A stretch of 10,487 nt of DNA from Bacteroidota bacterium. Lineage in GTDB: Bacteria; Bacteroidota; Bacteroidia; Flavobacteriales; Flavobacteriaceae. Of the stretch, positions 1 through 7,060 are shown in pieces. How positions within the stretch are numbered: the first letter of the stretch is position 1; every line of letters begins with the position of its first letter. A program made the position numbers and the translations under genes. The notes beneath the pieces were generated by a model that was not told the DNA's origin, ran no database searches, and saw only the letters and a list, made by a program, of their open reading frames with translations. The stretch covers positions 1 to 10,487 of the forward strand of contig JAJYSO010000029.1 in NCBI GenBank assembly GCA_021793535.1, written 5' to 3'.

Positions 1-476
1 CGACTATAAAAACTGGGGTGATATTGATCACATACCTGCTTACACTCGCGGTGAAAATGAACCGCATCCTGCTCAAAGAAATAATACGGAGTCAGGTCCT
101 GTCCTCCCCCAAACCACTGATCGGTAAGCTCGCCTTGGGAATTGTATAATTCAAAATAACGCCAATTGGCGTGAACTGTAGGCACAAAAGGATTTCGAGG
201 ATGTAATACCAAGCTCAATCCACAAGCAGAAAACCTAGCATCTTTCACCTTTAATTTACGCTGCAAGGATTCGGGTAAAGTTCCGTGTACATGACTGGTG
301 TTCACTCCTCCTTTTTCAAAAATCTCTCCGTTTTGGATCACACAAGTGCGTCCTCCTCCCCCTCCCGGGCGTTGCCAGGATTCTTCCTTAAAACGCGTTC
401 CTTCCTCCAGGGCTTCTATCCGCTGAATAATAAGGCGCTGAAGGGAGTCGATGTACTGGTTAAATAACTGAAGCAT
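1..476 (-). CDS. hemF: Oxygen-dependent coproporphyrinogen III oxidase, 3' end missing (off left edge)
   Basis: This frame is open from a start codon at 476 to the window edge, giving 158 residues of a family that is usually about 300 long. The enzyme uses O2 to decarboxylate two propionates of coproporphyrinogen III, giving protoporphyrinogen IX in the cytoplasm. The sequence shows the family hallmarks: an N-terminal helix, then W-Q-R-P-GGGGGRT near residues 34-44, the GGVNTSHVHG block near 56-65, LVLHPRNPFVPTVHANWR around 90-107 with the histidine matching the E. coli catalytic His106, and WFGGGQDLTPYYFFEQDAVHFH. An in-frame ATG two codons upstream (482-480) is an equally possible start, but AAGGA at 487-483 is better spaced for the ATG at 476. 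The gene follows the hemE stop by a few bases, so it is the last visible cistron of the hemACDEF operon. Identification is secure; the C-terminal half was not seen. Confidence 0.95.
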   Translation of the reverse strand, partial: MLQLFNQYIDSLQRLIIQRIEALEEGTRFKEESWQRPGGGGGRTCVIQNGEIFEKGGVNTSHVHGTLPESLQRKLKVKDARFSACGLSLVLHPRNPFVPTVHANWRYFELYNSQGELTDQWFGGGQDLTPYYFFEQDAVHFHRECKQVCDQYHPSFYS

Positions 477-484
477 AAGCATCC

Positions 485-1510
485 TTATTCCGTATACGTT
501 TTGACAGCTTCCACAAAAGCTTCCACATGTGCCAACGGGATATCGGGTAAGATTCCATGTCCCAAATTAACAATGTAGTGACTCGGTCCAAAAGACCGAA
601 TCATCTCCCGCACCTCTTTTTGAATTACTGCGGGCGAACTATACAACCGCGAAGGATCCATATTTCCTTGAAGGGTAATTTTTTCTCCACAGTACTGCCT
701 CGCCTTTTGGGCTGTAAGGGTCCAATCCAGTCCTAAAGCCGAAACGCCGCTAGACGTCATTTCCTCCAAAGCATACCAAGCTCCTTTAGCGAAAAGAATC
801 ACCGGCGCTGCTGGAGCCAATGCGCTGATGATCTTTTGTAAATAAGGCCAACTGAAAAGGGCATAATCCTGTGGCGACAAGAGTCCGCCCCAACTGTCAA
901 ACAACTGTACGGCATCGACGCCCGCCTTTATTTTTTCCTGCAAGTACAAAATGGTCGTCTGGGTAATCTTTTCCAACAGCTGATGAGCTTCTTGGGGCTT
1001 TGCGAAGCAAAAAGCCTTGGCTTTCTCAAAATTTTTAGATCCTTTGCCCTGAACGACATAGCAAAAAATTGTCCACGGACTCCCCGCAAACCCAATTAAA
1101 GGTACTTCGTCCTGTAACTTCTCTTTGGTCATTTGAACTGCTTGAAAGACATAATCCAATTCCTTTTGAACATCAGGAACAACAACATTCTGCAGGTCTT
1201 TTAACGATCGAATCGGATCGGGTACTACTGGACCTACACCGGGTTTCATCTCTACCGCGATGTTCATCGCTTGTGGCACCACCAAGATGTCACTGAACAA
1301 AATGGCCGCATCCATATGAAAACGCCGGATGGGTTGGACGCTGATCTCACTGGCCAGTTCCGGAGTGCGACAACGCGTAAAAAAATCGTACTGCTCCCGA
1401 ATTTTCATGTATTCGGGCAAATAGCGCCCAGCCTGCCTCATGATCCATACAGGCGGTCGTACAAGGGTTGATCCGGCCAGGGCCTGGAGAAATAAATCGT
1501 TTTTAATCAT
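485..1510 (-). CDS. hemE: Uroporphyrinogen decarboxylase HemE
   Basis: This is a complete 341-residue protein of normal family length. It removes four acetate carboxyls from uroporphyrinogen III to make coproporphyrinogen III in the cytoplasm. The N-terminal signature PVWIMRQAGRYLPEY lies at residues 20-34 with the substrate-binding arginines (Arg25, Arg29), and FSDIL follows with Asp74, the residue matching the catalytic aspartate of the family. Further conserved blocks are GFAGSPWTIFCY, QLFDSWGGLL, GLDWT, LQGNMDP and the C-terminal NLGHGILP histidine motif. All key positions are intact. It starts 9 bases after the hemD stop and ends just before hemF, so it belongs to the same transcript. 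There is no strong Shine-Dalgarno, only an A-rich leader with AGAG. No oddity was seen. Confidence 0.97.
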   Translation of the reverse strand: MIKNDLFLQALAGSTLVRPPVWIMRQAGRYLPEYMKIREQYDFFTRCRTPELASEISVQPIRRFHMDAAILFSDILVVPQAMNIAVEMKPGVGPVVPDPIRSLKDLQNVVVPDVQKELDYVFQAVQMTKEKLQDEVPLIGFAGSPWTIFCYVVQGKGSKNFEKAKAFCFAKPQEAHQLLEKITQTTILYLQEKIKAGVDAVQLFDSWGGLLSPQDYALFSWPYLQKIISALAPAAPVILFAKGAWYALEEMTSSGVSALGLDWTLTAQKARQYCGEKITLQGNMDPSRLYSSPAVIQKEVREMIRSFGPSHYIVNLGHGILPDIPLAHVEAFVEAVKTYTE

Positions 1511-1519
1511 TGCTCTTTT

Positions 1520-2197
1520 TTAAGGGGTCCTCATTAATTCTATCGTGCGGGCTAAAACACTTTCCACGCTCGTGCTTTGGGCTATTTTAACTTGATCAGC
1601 CGGAAAAAAGCTCAACGCTTCTCCAGCCGTAGTGTGACCGATACAAACGGCTAAACAGGATTGGGCAGGTTTATTTTTTCTCAAAAAGCTTTGTACACCA
1701 CTGGGGCTGAAAAACAAAATCGCATCAAAACAATCCGTCCAGTGCACCGGCACCTCCATGGTTTGATAGAGCTGGATCTCTCGAAAGGAGATCCGATGAC
1801 GCTCAAAAGCTGTGGGAAGCGTGTCCCGTCTTTTACTGCCACAAAAAAAATCAATATGCACGTGGGCATAATGACAGATGATAAAAGCCGCCAGGTCAGC
1901 CGCATAGCTTTCGACATGCAAAACGTCAATCCCATTTTTTTCCAACATCCGCGCTGTCTTTTCTCCCACACAAAAAGCTTTGAGGTGCTTTTGCTGCCCG
2001 CTCAGGACAGGCTTCTTTTTCAAAAATAAGGCTACGGTGTGCTGACTGGTAAAAAGCGTATATTCCATTTGATCAGGAAGGGTAAAAGCCTTGGGGACAA
2101 TGCGAATAGCATTGTAATGCACCACCTTCAATCCTCCCTCTGTAAGGATCCTATGCTGATCGGGCTGTAACCTTTTTGTCGAAAGGATCCTTTTCAT
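1520..2197 (-). CDS. hemD: Uroporphyrinogen-III synthase HemD
   Basis: This 225-residue protein cyclises hydroxymethylbilane with inversion of ring D, giving uroporphyrinogen III. The family is poorly conserved, so the call rests on fold-level motifs plus context. Visible motifs are the N-terminal MKRILSTKRL strand, TSQHTVALF near residues 50-58 (the usual TS-x-N/H-V motif), a VGEKTA block near 77-82, FFCGSKRRDTLP near 117-128, FFSPSGVQSF near 162-171 and CIGHTTAGEAL near 185-195. These match the two alternating Rossmann-like halves of HemD. Its ATG overlaps the hemC stop in an ATGA, indicating translational coupling, and hemE follows 9 bases after its stop. Position between hemC and hemE is the standard order. 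There is no sign of fusion to hemC or to a methyltransferase, both of which occur in other phyla. Confidence 0.92.
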   Translation of the reverse strand: MKRILSTKRLQPDQHRILTEGGLKVVHYNAIRIVPKAFTLPDQMEYTLFTSQHTVALFLKKKPVLSGQQKHLKAFCVGEKTARMLEKNGIDVLHVESYAADLAAFIICHYAHVHIDFFCGSKRRDTLPTAFERHRISFREIQLYQTMEVPVHWTDCFDAILFFSPSGVQSFLRKNKPAQSCLAVCIGHTTAGEALSFFPADQVKIAQSTSVESVLARTIELMRTP

Positions 2198-3120
2198 TTC
2201 TGTCGACCGCTAAGCTGTTGAAGTTCCCGCATCAACGTCCTTCCGCCCTGGTCGAAAATTTGCTGGGCTGCACGTTCTGCAAGGGAAGTATAATCTTCAA
2301 TAGGACAGGCAATTTGCACACTGAATGTCCTTTTCCCATCCAATGCGAACAAATTCCCTTTAAACAAAAGCTCATCCCCTTTACAAACGGCTAGTGCCCC
2401 TATAGGAGCACTGCACCCTCCTTCCAGCGCTCTCAAAAATTGACGTTCTACATAAGTAGTTTTATAGGTCTGCTCATCGTTCAATTGCCGACAGGCTTCC
2501 AAGACAAAGGAATGATCGCTTTTCACCGCAATCATGATTGCCCCTTGCGCCGGGGCCGGGAGCATCCAATCTAATTCCCGATAGTGTTTGGGCAAGCGCG
2601 CAATGCGTTCCAGCCCCGCCTTCGCAAATATGGCACCCTCCCATCCTTGCGTCTTTACCTTTTCAAGACGAGTGTTTACATTCCCACGCAAATTTACAAT
2701 GCGGTGATGCGGATAGCGATGCAGCCACTGGGCTTTACGCCTTAAACTGCTCGTGGCAATGGTACAGGGCTTCTCAAAATCTACCGGTCCAGAAGTCACC
2801 ACAAGATCTCTAAAACTCCCTCTGGTCATCACTGCCGCCTGAACGATTCCGTCAGGTAAAAGTGTCGGCACATCCTTCATACTGTGTACCGCAATATCAA
2901 TCTCTCCTTGAAGCAAGGCCATATCCAAGGTTCGGGTAAAAACCCCTACTATCCCCATGGCATACAGCGGGGTCTGTTGATTTTTATCACCCGAAGAGCT
3001 GCGCTGAACAAGTGTGGTTCGATACCCCAAATCCTCTAACTGCTGTTGGACTTTTCTAGCCTGCCATATTGCCAATTGGCTCTTTCTGGTTCCAATCCGA
3101 ATAACCCGTTCTCCTTTCAT
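2194..3120 (-). CDS. hemC: Hydroxymethylbilane synthase (porphobilinogen deaminase) HemC
   Basis: This complete 308-residue protein polymerises four porphobilinogens into hydroxymethylbilane in the cytoplasm. Domain 1 begins with IRIGTRKSQLAIWQA (residues 7-21) and carries VHSMKDVPT with the catalytic Asp83. TSSLRRKAQW (123-132) and RGNVNTRL (145-152) are the cofactor- and substrate-binding arginine clusters. PAPAQGA follows near 188-194, and domain 3 holds EGGCSAPIG, with Cys236 as the attachment site of the dipyrromethane cofactor. All these residues are intact, and length is typical. The start overlaps the hemA stop by 4 bp (ATGA at 3120-3117) and the end overlaps the hemD start in the same way, so the three genes are probably translationally coupled. 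No separate promoter was seen. Confidence 0.97.
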   Translation of the reverse strand: MKGERVIRIGTRKSQLAIWQARKVQQQLEDLGYRTTLVQRSSSGDKNQQTPLYAMGIVGVFTRTLDMALLQGEIDIAVHSMKDVPTLLPDGIVQAAVMTRGSFRDLVVTSGPVDFEKPCTIATSSLRRKAQWLHRYPHHRIVNLRGNVNTRLEKVKTQGWEGAIFAKAGLERIARLPKHYRELDWMLPAPAQGAIMIAVKSDHSFVLEACRQLNDEQTYKTTYVERQFLRALEGGCSAPIGALAVCKGDELLFKGNLFALDGKRTFSVQIACPIEDYTSLAERAAQQIFDQGGRTLMRELQQLSGRQK

Positions 3121-4379
3121 TCCTCGAGGTTTAAATGAAACACCTGTGTAATCATCTCCAAATGCTCTTCCATCACTTGATCGTGCGCGCGCAAATGGCT
3201 GGCAAATTGCGTAATAATCTTTTGTACAATCCGATCACCGAGCACCGCTGCTTGCGCCGTATTAAACCCTTTTATTTTTTTACTTTGATACGCAATCTCA
3301 TCATCTTTAATTTGACTAAACCGATCCTTTAATGCCCGAATGGTCGGCGCAAACTGACGAATGTGAACCCAATCCAAAAACTCCTGCTGAATTTCCTCAA
3401 TAATAGCTTCGGCTTTGGGCACTTCTGCTCTTCTTCGACTAAGGGTGTCTTGCGCAAGCTGACTCAGCGTATCCAAATCAATCCGACGAACCCCCGCCAA
3501 CTGCCCCACATCAGAAGCCACATTTGCCGGCACGGATAAATCCAAAATCAACAACGGTTTTTTTCTTTTCTTTACCTCAACTCGGGTGAGGGTTGGAACG
3601 GCCGACCCGGTCGCCACAATAAGCACATCTGTTGTTTTCAACTCCTCCTCCAGTTTTTCAATATCGCTAACCACTAAGTTAAATTTCAGCCCGAGATCTT
3701 CCGCCTTTTCACGGGTTCTATTGATCAAAACGAGCTCAGCCTGAGGGATATGTTTTACCAGATTTTCTACGGTGTTCCGTCCAATTTTACCCGTACCGAA
3801 GAGCAAGATCTTGGTTTGAGCCGTCTTTCGAACATGCTCCATAATATATCGGACGGCAGCAAAACTCACCGAGGCTGCACCACTAGAAAGCGCCGTTTCA
3901 TTTTTAATGCGTTTACTGGCTTGAATCACCGAATTGATAAGGCGCTCCATGTAGGTATTGAGCATTTCTTCTTCTTTGGCCATTTTAAAACAACCCCGCA
4001 GCTGGCTGATCACTTCAAAATCACCCAAGATCTGGCTGTCCAATCCGGTCCCCACCCTAAAGATATGTCGCACCGCCTGCTCTGCTTTATACACATACCC
4101 CAATTCATCAAAATCTTCCAGGCTTCCTTTGGTGTATTTGCACAGAAGTCTAATCAACTGAAAAGGGTTACTGGAAATCCCATAGAGTTCGGTACGGTTA
4201 CAAGTAGAGAGCACACTCAATGCCCATATTCCAGCATCTTTGGCCTCCATGAGCATAGCTGTTTGTACAGCCGAATCTATACTGAATAAACCTCGCGTTC
4301 GAATGTCGGCCTTTTTATAATTGAGACCGATCACATAAAACGTCTTTTTTTCGTGAGATATAAGTTTTGTTTCTTCCAT
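3117..4379 (-). CDS. hemA: Glutamyl-tRNA reductase HemA
   Basis: This 420-residue protein carries out the first committed step of the C5 pathway: NADPH-dependent reduction of glutamyl-tRNA(Glu) to glutamate-1-semialdehyde. The N-terminal catalytic domain has VIGLNYKKADIRTR (16-29) and LSTCNRTELYG, with Cys60 as the thioester nucleophile, then HIFRVGTGLDSQILGD (105-120) with conserved His105. The middle NADPH domain shows GTGKIGR (195-201), LINRTREKA and VATGSA. The C-terminal helical dimerisation domain spans roughly residues 305-415. The N-terminal tail of about 12 residues is ordinary. It is the first gene of the minus-strand operon and overlaps hemC by 4 bp. A divergent AraC-type regulator lies 190 bases away, and a Bacteroidetes-type promoter sits about 55-85 bases upstream of the start, making hemA the obvious control point. 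HemL is not encoded here. Confidence 0.97.
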   Translation of the reverse strand: MEETKLISHEKKTFYVIGLNYKKADIRTRGLFSIDSAVQTAMLMEAKDAGIWALSVLSTCNRTELYGISSNPFQLIRLLCKYTKGSLEDFDELGYVYKAEQAVRHIFRVGTGLDSQILGDFEVISQLRGCFKMAKEEEMLNTYMERLINSVIQASKRIKNETALSSGAASVSFAAVRYIMEHVRKTAQTKILLFGTGKIGRNTVENLVKHIPQAELVLINRTREKAEDLGLKFNLVVSDIEKLEEELKTTDVLIVATGSAVPTLTRVEVKKRKKPLLILDLSVPANVASDVGQLAGVRRIDLDTLSQLAQDTLSRRRAEVPKAEAIIEEIQQEFLDWVHIRQFAPTIRALKDRFSQIKDDEIAYQSKKIKGFNTAQAAVLGDRIVQKIITQFASHLRAHDQVMEEHLEMITQVFHLNLEE

Positions 4380-4413
4380 AATGCACCCGCAAAATTAAGC
4401 GATATAAAAAGTA

Positions 4414-4451
4414 AAAAATAACGGTACAAGTATCAAAAGTAACGGTAGAAG
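4414..4451. repeat. 17-bp imperfect direct repeat, 21-bp period, over the hemA promoter (candidate operator)
   Basis: Copy 1 (4414-4430) and copy 2 (4435-4451) agree at 15 of 17 positions, with consensus AAAARTAACGGTASAAG and an identical core TAACGGTA at 4419-4426 and 4440-4447. The period of 21 bp is two DNA turns, placing both copies on one face of the helix. That is the geometry used by AraC-family proteins, such as AraC at I1/I2. Copy 2 covers the -7 element of the predicted hemA promoter and copy 1 covers the predicted start site, a position suited to repression. The adjacent AraC-type gene is the natural candidate ligand. Binding is inferred. Confidence 0.6.
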
Positions 4452-4462
4452 CCTTAATGCAA
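4434..4462 (-). promoter_or_regulatory. Predicted hemA operon promoter (Bacteroidetes type)
   Basis: Read on the minus strand, TTG at 4462-4460 is followed after 18 bases by TACTTTTG at 4441-4434. This exactly fits the Bacteroidetes -33/-7 consensus TTG-N17-23-TAnnTTTG. Transcription should start near 4427, leaving a 5' leader of roughly 48 bases before the hemA ATG. The -7 element lies inside a direct repeat described separately, so the promoter is probably regulated. The start site is inferred. Confidence 0.65.
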
Positions 4463-4480
4463 GTTTATACTTGTTCTAAA

Positions 4481-4501
4481 CAATATAATATATGTATATT
4501 G
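4481..4501. promoter_or_regulatory. AT-rich inverted repeat CAATATA-N7-TATATTG
   Basis: Two perfect 7-bp arms (4481-4487 and 4495-4501) flank a 7-base spacer. The size and symmetry would suit a dimeric regulator. It lies just upstream of the hemA -33 element and between the two divergent genes, where an activator of either unit could sit. The sequence is almost purely A/T, so chance symmetry is a real possibility. I recognise no specific regulator for it. Confidence 0.3.
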
Positions 4502-4569
4502 CGGTCAATTACACATATTGCTGCCATTTGGAGCCTATCAATTAGATAGAAAAAAGCTTATATTTATCT

Positions 4570-5469
4570 ATGGATAAAAATAGAAGTATCGCTAAACGTA
4601 CCTTTAAAAAATACCTTATAGAAGAAGACTTTTACTTGCTTCAGTTCCAAAATGAGTCCAAGGATCTTCAAGAATTTCAGAAAACAACCAAAAAGGAAAA
4701 CCTCCAATTTCATTTTTGTTTAAAGGGAGGGGTTCACTTTTTATACCACAACCGACAATACGAGAGACCGTTGGAAAAGGAGCGCTCGATGGTCTTGTAC
4801 AATCCCAAAGATGAGTTGCCCCTCCACGTCGCGCTGGCACCAAATTCCATTTTAATTTCTCTTTTCTTGCCCATTGAAAAAATGCACGCCTTCTTTTCAA
4901 AAGAAGCCCATTTCATCGCCTTTTTAAACCGGGAAAACCGGGATAAAAAATACTATAGAGAATACGCTATCGCCCCCAATCTCATTACGGTCTTAAACCA
5001 AGTTATCAACCATACTCCCAACGCTATTGTCGCTCGGTTGTACTACCGCTCCAAGGCGCTCGAATTGCTCAGTTTATACTTTAACGGCCCCAAAGACATT
5101 GACTTGGACCAATGCCCTTTTCTGGCCGACGAAAAAAATGTTATTAAAATCAAACAAGCTAAGGAAATCATGATCAGCCGCTTGGCTGCCCCCCCTACCT
5201 TACAGGAGCTCGCCAATGAAATTCAACTGCCCTTAAACTCTTTGAAAAAAGGCTTCAAACAGGTCTATGGAAACACCGTATATGGGTTTTTGCTGGACTA
5301 CAAAATGGAACGTTCTAGGCAATTGTTACAAGAAGGAATTTTCAACGTCAACGAAGTCGGTCTAAAAATGGGCTATAGTGCAGCCAGTCACTTCATCGCT
5401 GCCTTTAAGAAAAAATACGGAACTACTCCTAAACGGTATTTAATGGAGGTCTCCAAACCTTCTGTATAG
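4570..5469 (+). CDS. AraC-family transcriptional regulator (PchR-like), probable heme-gene regulator
   Basis: This 299-residue protein has a roughly 190-residue N-terminal sensor region and a C-terminal AraC/XylS double helix-turn-helix. HTH 1 is near residues 210-233 (LQELANEIQLPLNSLKKGFK) and HTH 2 near 258-290, with the family signature VGLKMGYSAASHFIAAFKKKYGTTPKRY. The N-terminal part has a LQFHFCLKGGVHFLYH stretch and LYYRSKALELLSLYF near 157-171. These resemble the siderophore-responsive PchR group rather than sugar-sensing AraC, so the ligand might be iron- or porphyrin-related; that is inference. It is transcribed divergently from hemA and directly precedes hemJ-like and hemH genes with a 28-base gap, so it likely controls one or both heme units. 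No convincing promoter of its own was found; several TTG and TAnnTTG-like matches between 4466 and 4530 are weak. No signal peptide or membrane segment is present. Confidence 0.9.
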   Translation: MDKNRSIAKRTFKKYLIEEDFYLLQFQNESKDLQEFQKTTKKENLQFHFCLKGGVHFLYHNRQYERPLEKERSMVLYNPKDELPLHVALAPNSILISLFLPIEKMHAFFSKEAHFIAFLNRENRDKKYYREYAIAPNLITVLNQVINHTPNAIVARLYYRSKALELLSLYFNGPKDIDLDQCPFLADEKNVIKIKQAKEIMISRLAAPPTLQELANEIQLPLNSLKKGFKQVYGNTVYGFLLDYKMERSRQLLQEGIFNVNEVGLKMGYSAASHFIAAFKKKYGTTPKRYLMEVSKPSV

Positions 5470-5497
5470 ATATAGTCGCATTAGAAAGATCACTTTT

Positions 5498-6040
5498 ATG
5501 CTCCTTTACCCTTACTTAAAATCCCTACACCTCATCTTTGTCATCACTTGGTTTGCCGGGCTGTTTTACATTGTCAGGTTGTTTGTCTACCAACTAGAAG
5601 CCCATGCCAAACCGGATCCTGTTGAGCGTCAAATTCTCACCCGTCAGTTGGCTCTGATGGCCAAGCGCCTTTGGACTTTTATCACTTGGCCCTCCATGAT
5701 TTTAGCCACGGGTTTTGCCCTTTCTTTGCTCTTGCTCAACCCGACCATTCTAACCCAGGGATGGATGCATCTTAAACTGGCCTTTGTACTGGTATTAATC
5801 GGGTACCATCTCTACTGTCAGGTCATCTATAAAAACCTCCAAAAAGGAAATTTCAAATACCGCAGTACTTTTATGCGGTTGTACAACGAGATTCCCACCC
5901 TTATTTTGTTCTCCGTCATCTTTTTGGTCACTCTTCGCAACAGCATCAACTGGATCTTCGGACTCGTGGGACTCTTGCTACTCTCGCTACTGCTGACCGC
6001 CGGATACAAGTGGTACAAACACCTGCGCAATCAACATTAA
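5498..6040 (+). CDS. hemJ: HemJ/CopD-like membrane protein, predicted protoporphyrinogen IX oxidase
   Basis: This 180-residue integral membrane protein has four to five hydrophobic helices, at about residues 8-30, 58-80, 91-111, 131-147 and 150-170. It fits the UPF0093/HemJ family, which oxidises protoporphyrinogen IX to protoporphyrin IX and carries heme b. The first helix has YPYLKSLHLIFVITWFAGLF with conserved His11, followed by RLFVY, where Arg27 is in the usual place. Helix 3 has WMHLKLAFVLVLIGYH with Lys93, matching the conserved lysine, and RLYNEIPTL follows near 127-135, matching the family's R-x-x-N-E-x-P motif. RLFVY is followed by Gln rather than the His common in proteobacterial HemJ. 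Automated pipelines may label such proteins CopD. The location between the regulator and hemH supports HemJ, since it would fill the step between HemF and HemH. No HemG or HemY gene is visible here. Confidence 0.82.
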   Translation: MLLYPYLKSLHLIFVITWFAGLFYIVRLFVYQLEAHAKPDPVERQILTRQLALMAKRLWTFITWPSMILATGFALSLLLLNPTILTQGWMHLKLAFVLVLIGYHLYCQVIYKNLQKGNFKYRSTFMRLYNEIPTLILFSVIFLVTLRNSINWIFGLVGLLLLSLLLTAGYKWYKHLRNQH

Positions 6041-6082
6041 CCTTCTCAATCAATCAATAAAAACATTCAAAAAACACCAATT

Positions 6083-7048
6083 ATGAAAGGTATTTTAATA
6101 ACAAATCTAGGCTCTACCAACAGTCCAAGCGTTGAAGATGTCACCGCGTACTTAGACGAGTTCTTAATGGACAAATACGCAATGGATCTTCCGTATTGGC
6201 TGCGTTCTCTTGTGGTAAGAAAAATTATTTTAAAGTCGAGACCACCAAAAACGGCAGCCAACTATAAACGCATCTGGTGGAAAGAAGGCTCTCCCCTTAT
6301 CGTGCTCTCTAATCGCGTTGGCCAAAAACTGGACCAACTTTCCGACATGCCGGTGGCAGTGGCCATGCGGTATGGAGAGCCCTCCTTTTACGAAGGCCTA
6401 AAAGCATTAGCAGATCAACACGTGGAAGAAGTATTGCTGTTTCCGCTGTATCCACAATACACCATGTCAACCTTCAAAACTGCCGTTGAAAAAGCCAAGG
6501 AAATTCGGGATCAGCATTTCCCAAACCTTCGCCTTAAAGTTTTGCCGCCCTTTTATGAAGAACCCAACTACATCGAAGTCCTGAGCACGAGCATCACCGA
6601 AGCGCTTCAGGGAAAAACCTACGACCACCTGCTCTTTTCCTATCACGGAATTCCCAAACGCCACGAACGCAAAACCAATTTCAAACGCAAGGGGCAAAAA
6701 ATCAGTTACCGCGACCAATGTTTAACCACCACTGCATTAACTGCTCAAAAGATGGGCCTTAAGGAAGGTCAATACAGCACTTCGTTTCAATCTCGTCTGG
6801 GAATCGACCCCTGGATCAAGCCCTTTACTGATGAAACCTTAACAGCACTGCCTCAAAAGGGAGTTAAAAAACTAGCAGTGGTCGCCCCTGCCTTTGTAGC
6901 CGATTGCATCGAAACCATCGATGAAATTGACCGAGAAGGAAGAGAAGATTTCCTCAAAGCCGGTGGAGAAGACTTCATATACGTCCCTTGTTTAAACGAT
7001 CGTCAAGACTGGGTAAACTGTCTTAAAAACTGGGCTGACCAACTCTGA
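6083..7048 (+). CDS. hemH: Ferrochelatase HemH
   Basis: This complete 321-residue protein inserts Fe2+ into protoporphyrin IX to make protoheme, the last step of the pathway. The N-terminus MKGILITNLGSTNSPSVEDV is the typical ferrochelatase opening. FSYHGIPKRH carries His188, matching the metal-binding catalytic histidine, and VVAPAFVADCIETIDEI carries Glu277, matching the conserved glutamate. YRDQCLTTT and FQSRLGIDPWIKP are further family blocks. Length fits the short bacterial form without the C-terminal 2Fe-2S extension of animal enzymes. It follows hemJ by 42 bases, which contain a short TCAA tandem run and no promoter match, so it is probably on the regulator-hemJ-hemH message. A strong hairpin terminator starts 12 bases after its stop codon. 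Confidence 0.97.
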   Translation: MKGILITNLGSTNSPSVEDVTAYLDEFLMDKYAMDLPYWLRSLVVRKIILKSRPPKTAANYKRIWWKEGSPLIVLSNRVGQKLDQLSDMPVAVAMRYGEPSFYEGLKALADQHVEEVLLFPLYPQYTMSTFKTAVEKAKEIRDQHFPNLRLKVLPPFYEEPNYIEVLSTSITEALQGKTYDHLLFSYHGIPKRHERKTNFKRKGQKISYRDQCLTTTALTAQKMGLKEGQYSTSFQSRLGIDPWIKPFTDETLTALPQKGVKKLAVVAPAFVADCIETIDEIDREGREDFLKAGGEDFIYVPCLNDRQDWVNCLKNWADQL

Positions 7049-7060
7049 TTTCCATCAACG

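Noticed and set aside
1774..1794. Hairpin GGATCTC-N7-GAGATCC inside hemD
   Set aside because: It lies within a well-supported coding frame, has no T-run on either strand, and 7-bp arms are not remarkable over 10 kb.
1661..2029. Open frame of 122 codons on the plus strand opposite hemD
   Set aside because: It is antisense to hemD, with no domain or start signal supporting it.
2182..2193. 12-bp palindrome AAAGGATCCTTT at the hemD start
   Set aside because: It encodes the normal MKRILST start of HemD and shows no further sign of regulation.
3750..4289. Open frame of 179 codons on the plus strand opposite hemA
   Set aside because: It is antisense to a secure conserved gene, has no recognisable domain and is best explained as a shadow of hemA codon use.
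4390..4397. Second exact TAnnTTTG match (minus strand TAATTTTG) just before hemA
   Set aside because: There is no TTG at the right distance upstream, and the start would fall about 4 bases before the ATG. The match at 4434-4441 has a well-spaced -33 element and is preferred.
4466..4530. Possible promoter for the AraC-type gene (TATACTTG, TATATTG and GCCATTTG near-matches)
   Set aside because: Each has at least one mismatch in conserved positions or lacks a good -33 TTG, so none could be supported as a feature.
6046..6060. Short TCAA tandem run between hemJ and hemH
   Set aside because: Only three units in a short AT-rich gap; no known function and easily due to chance.
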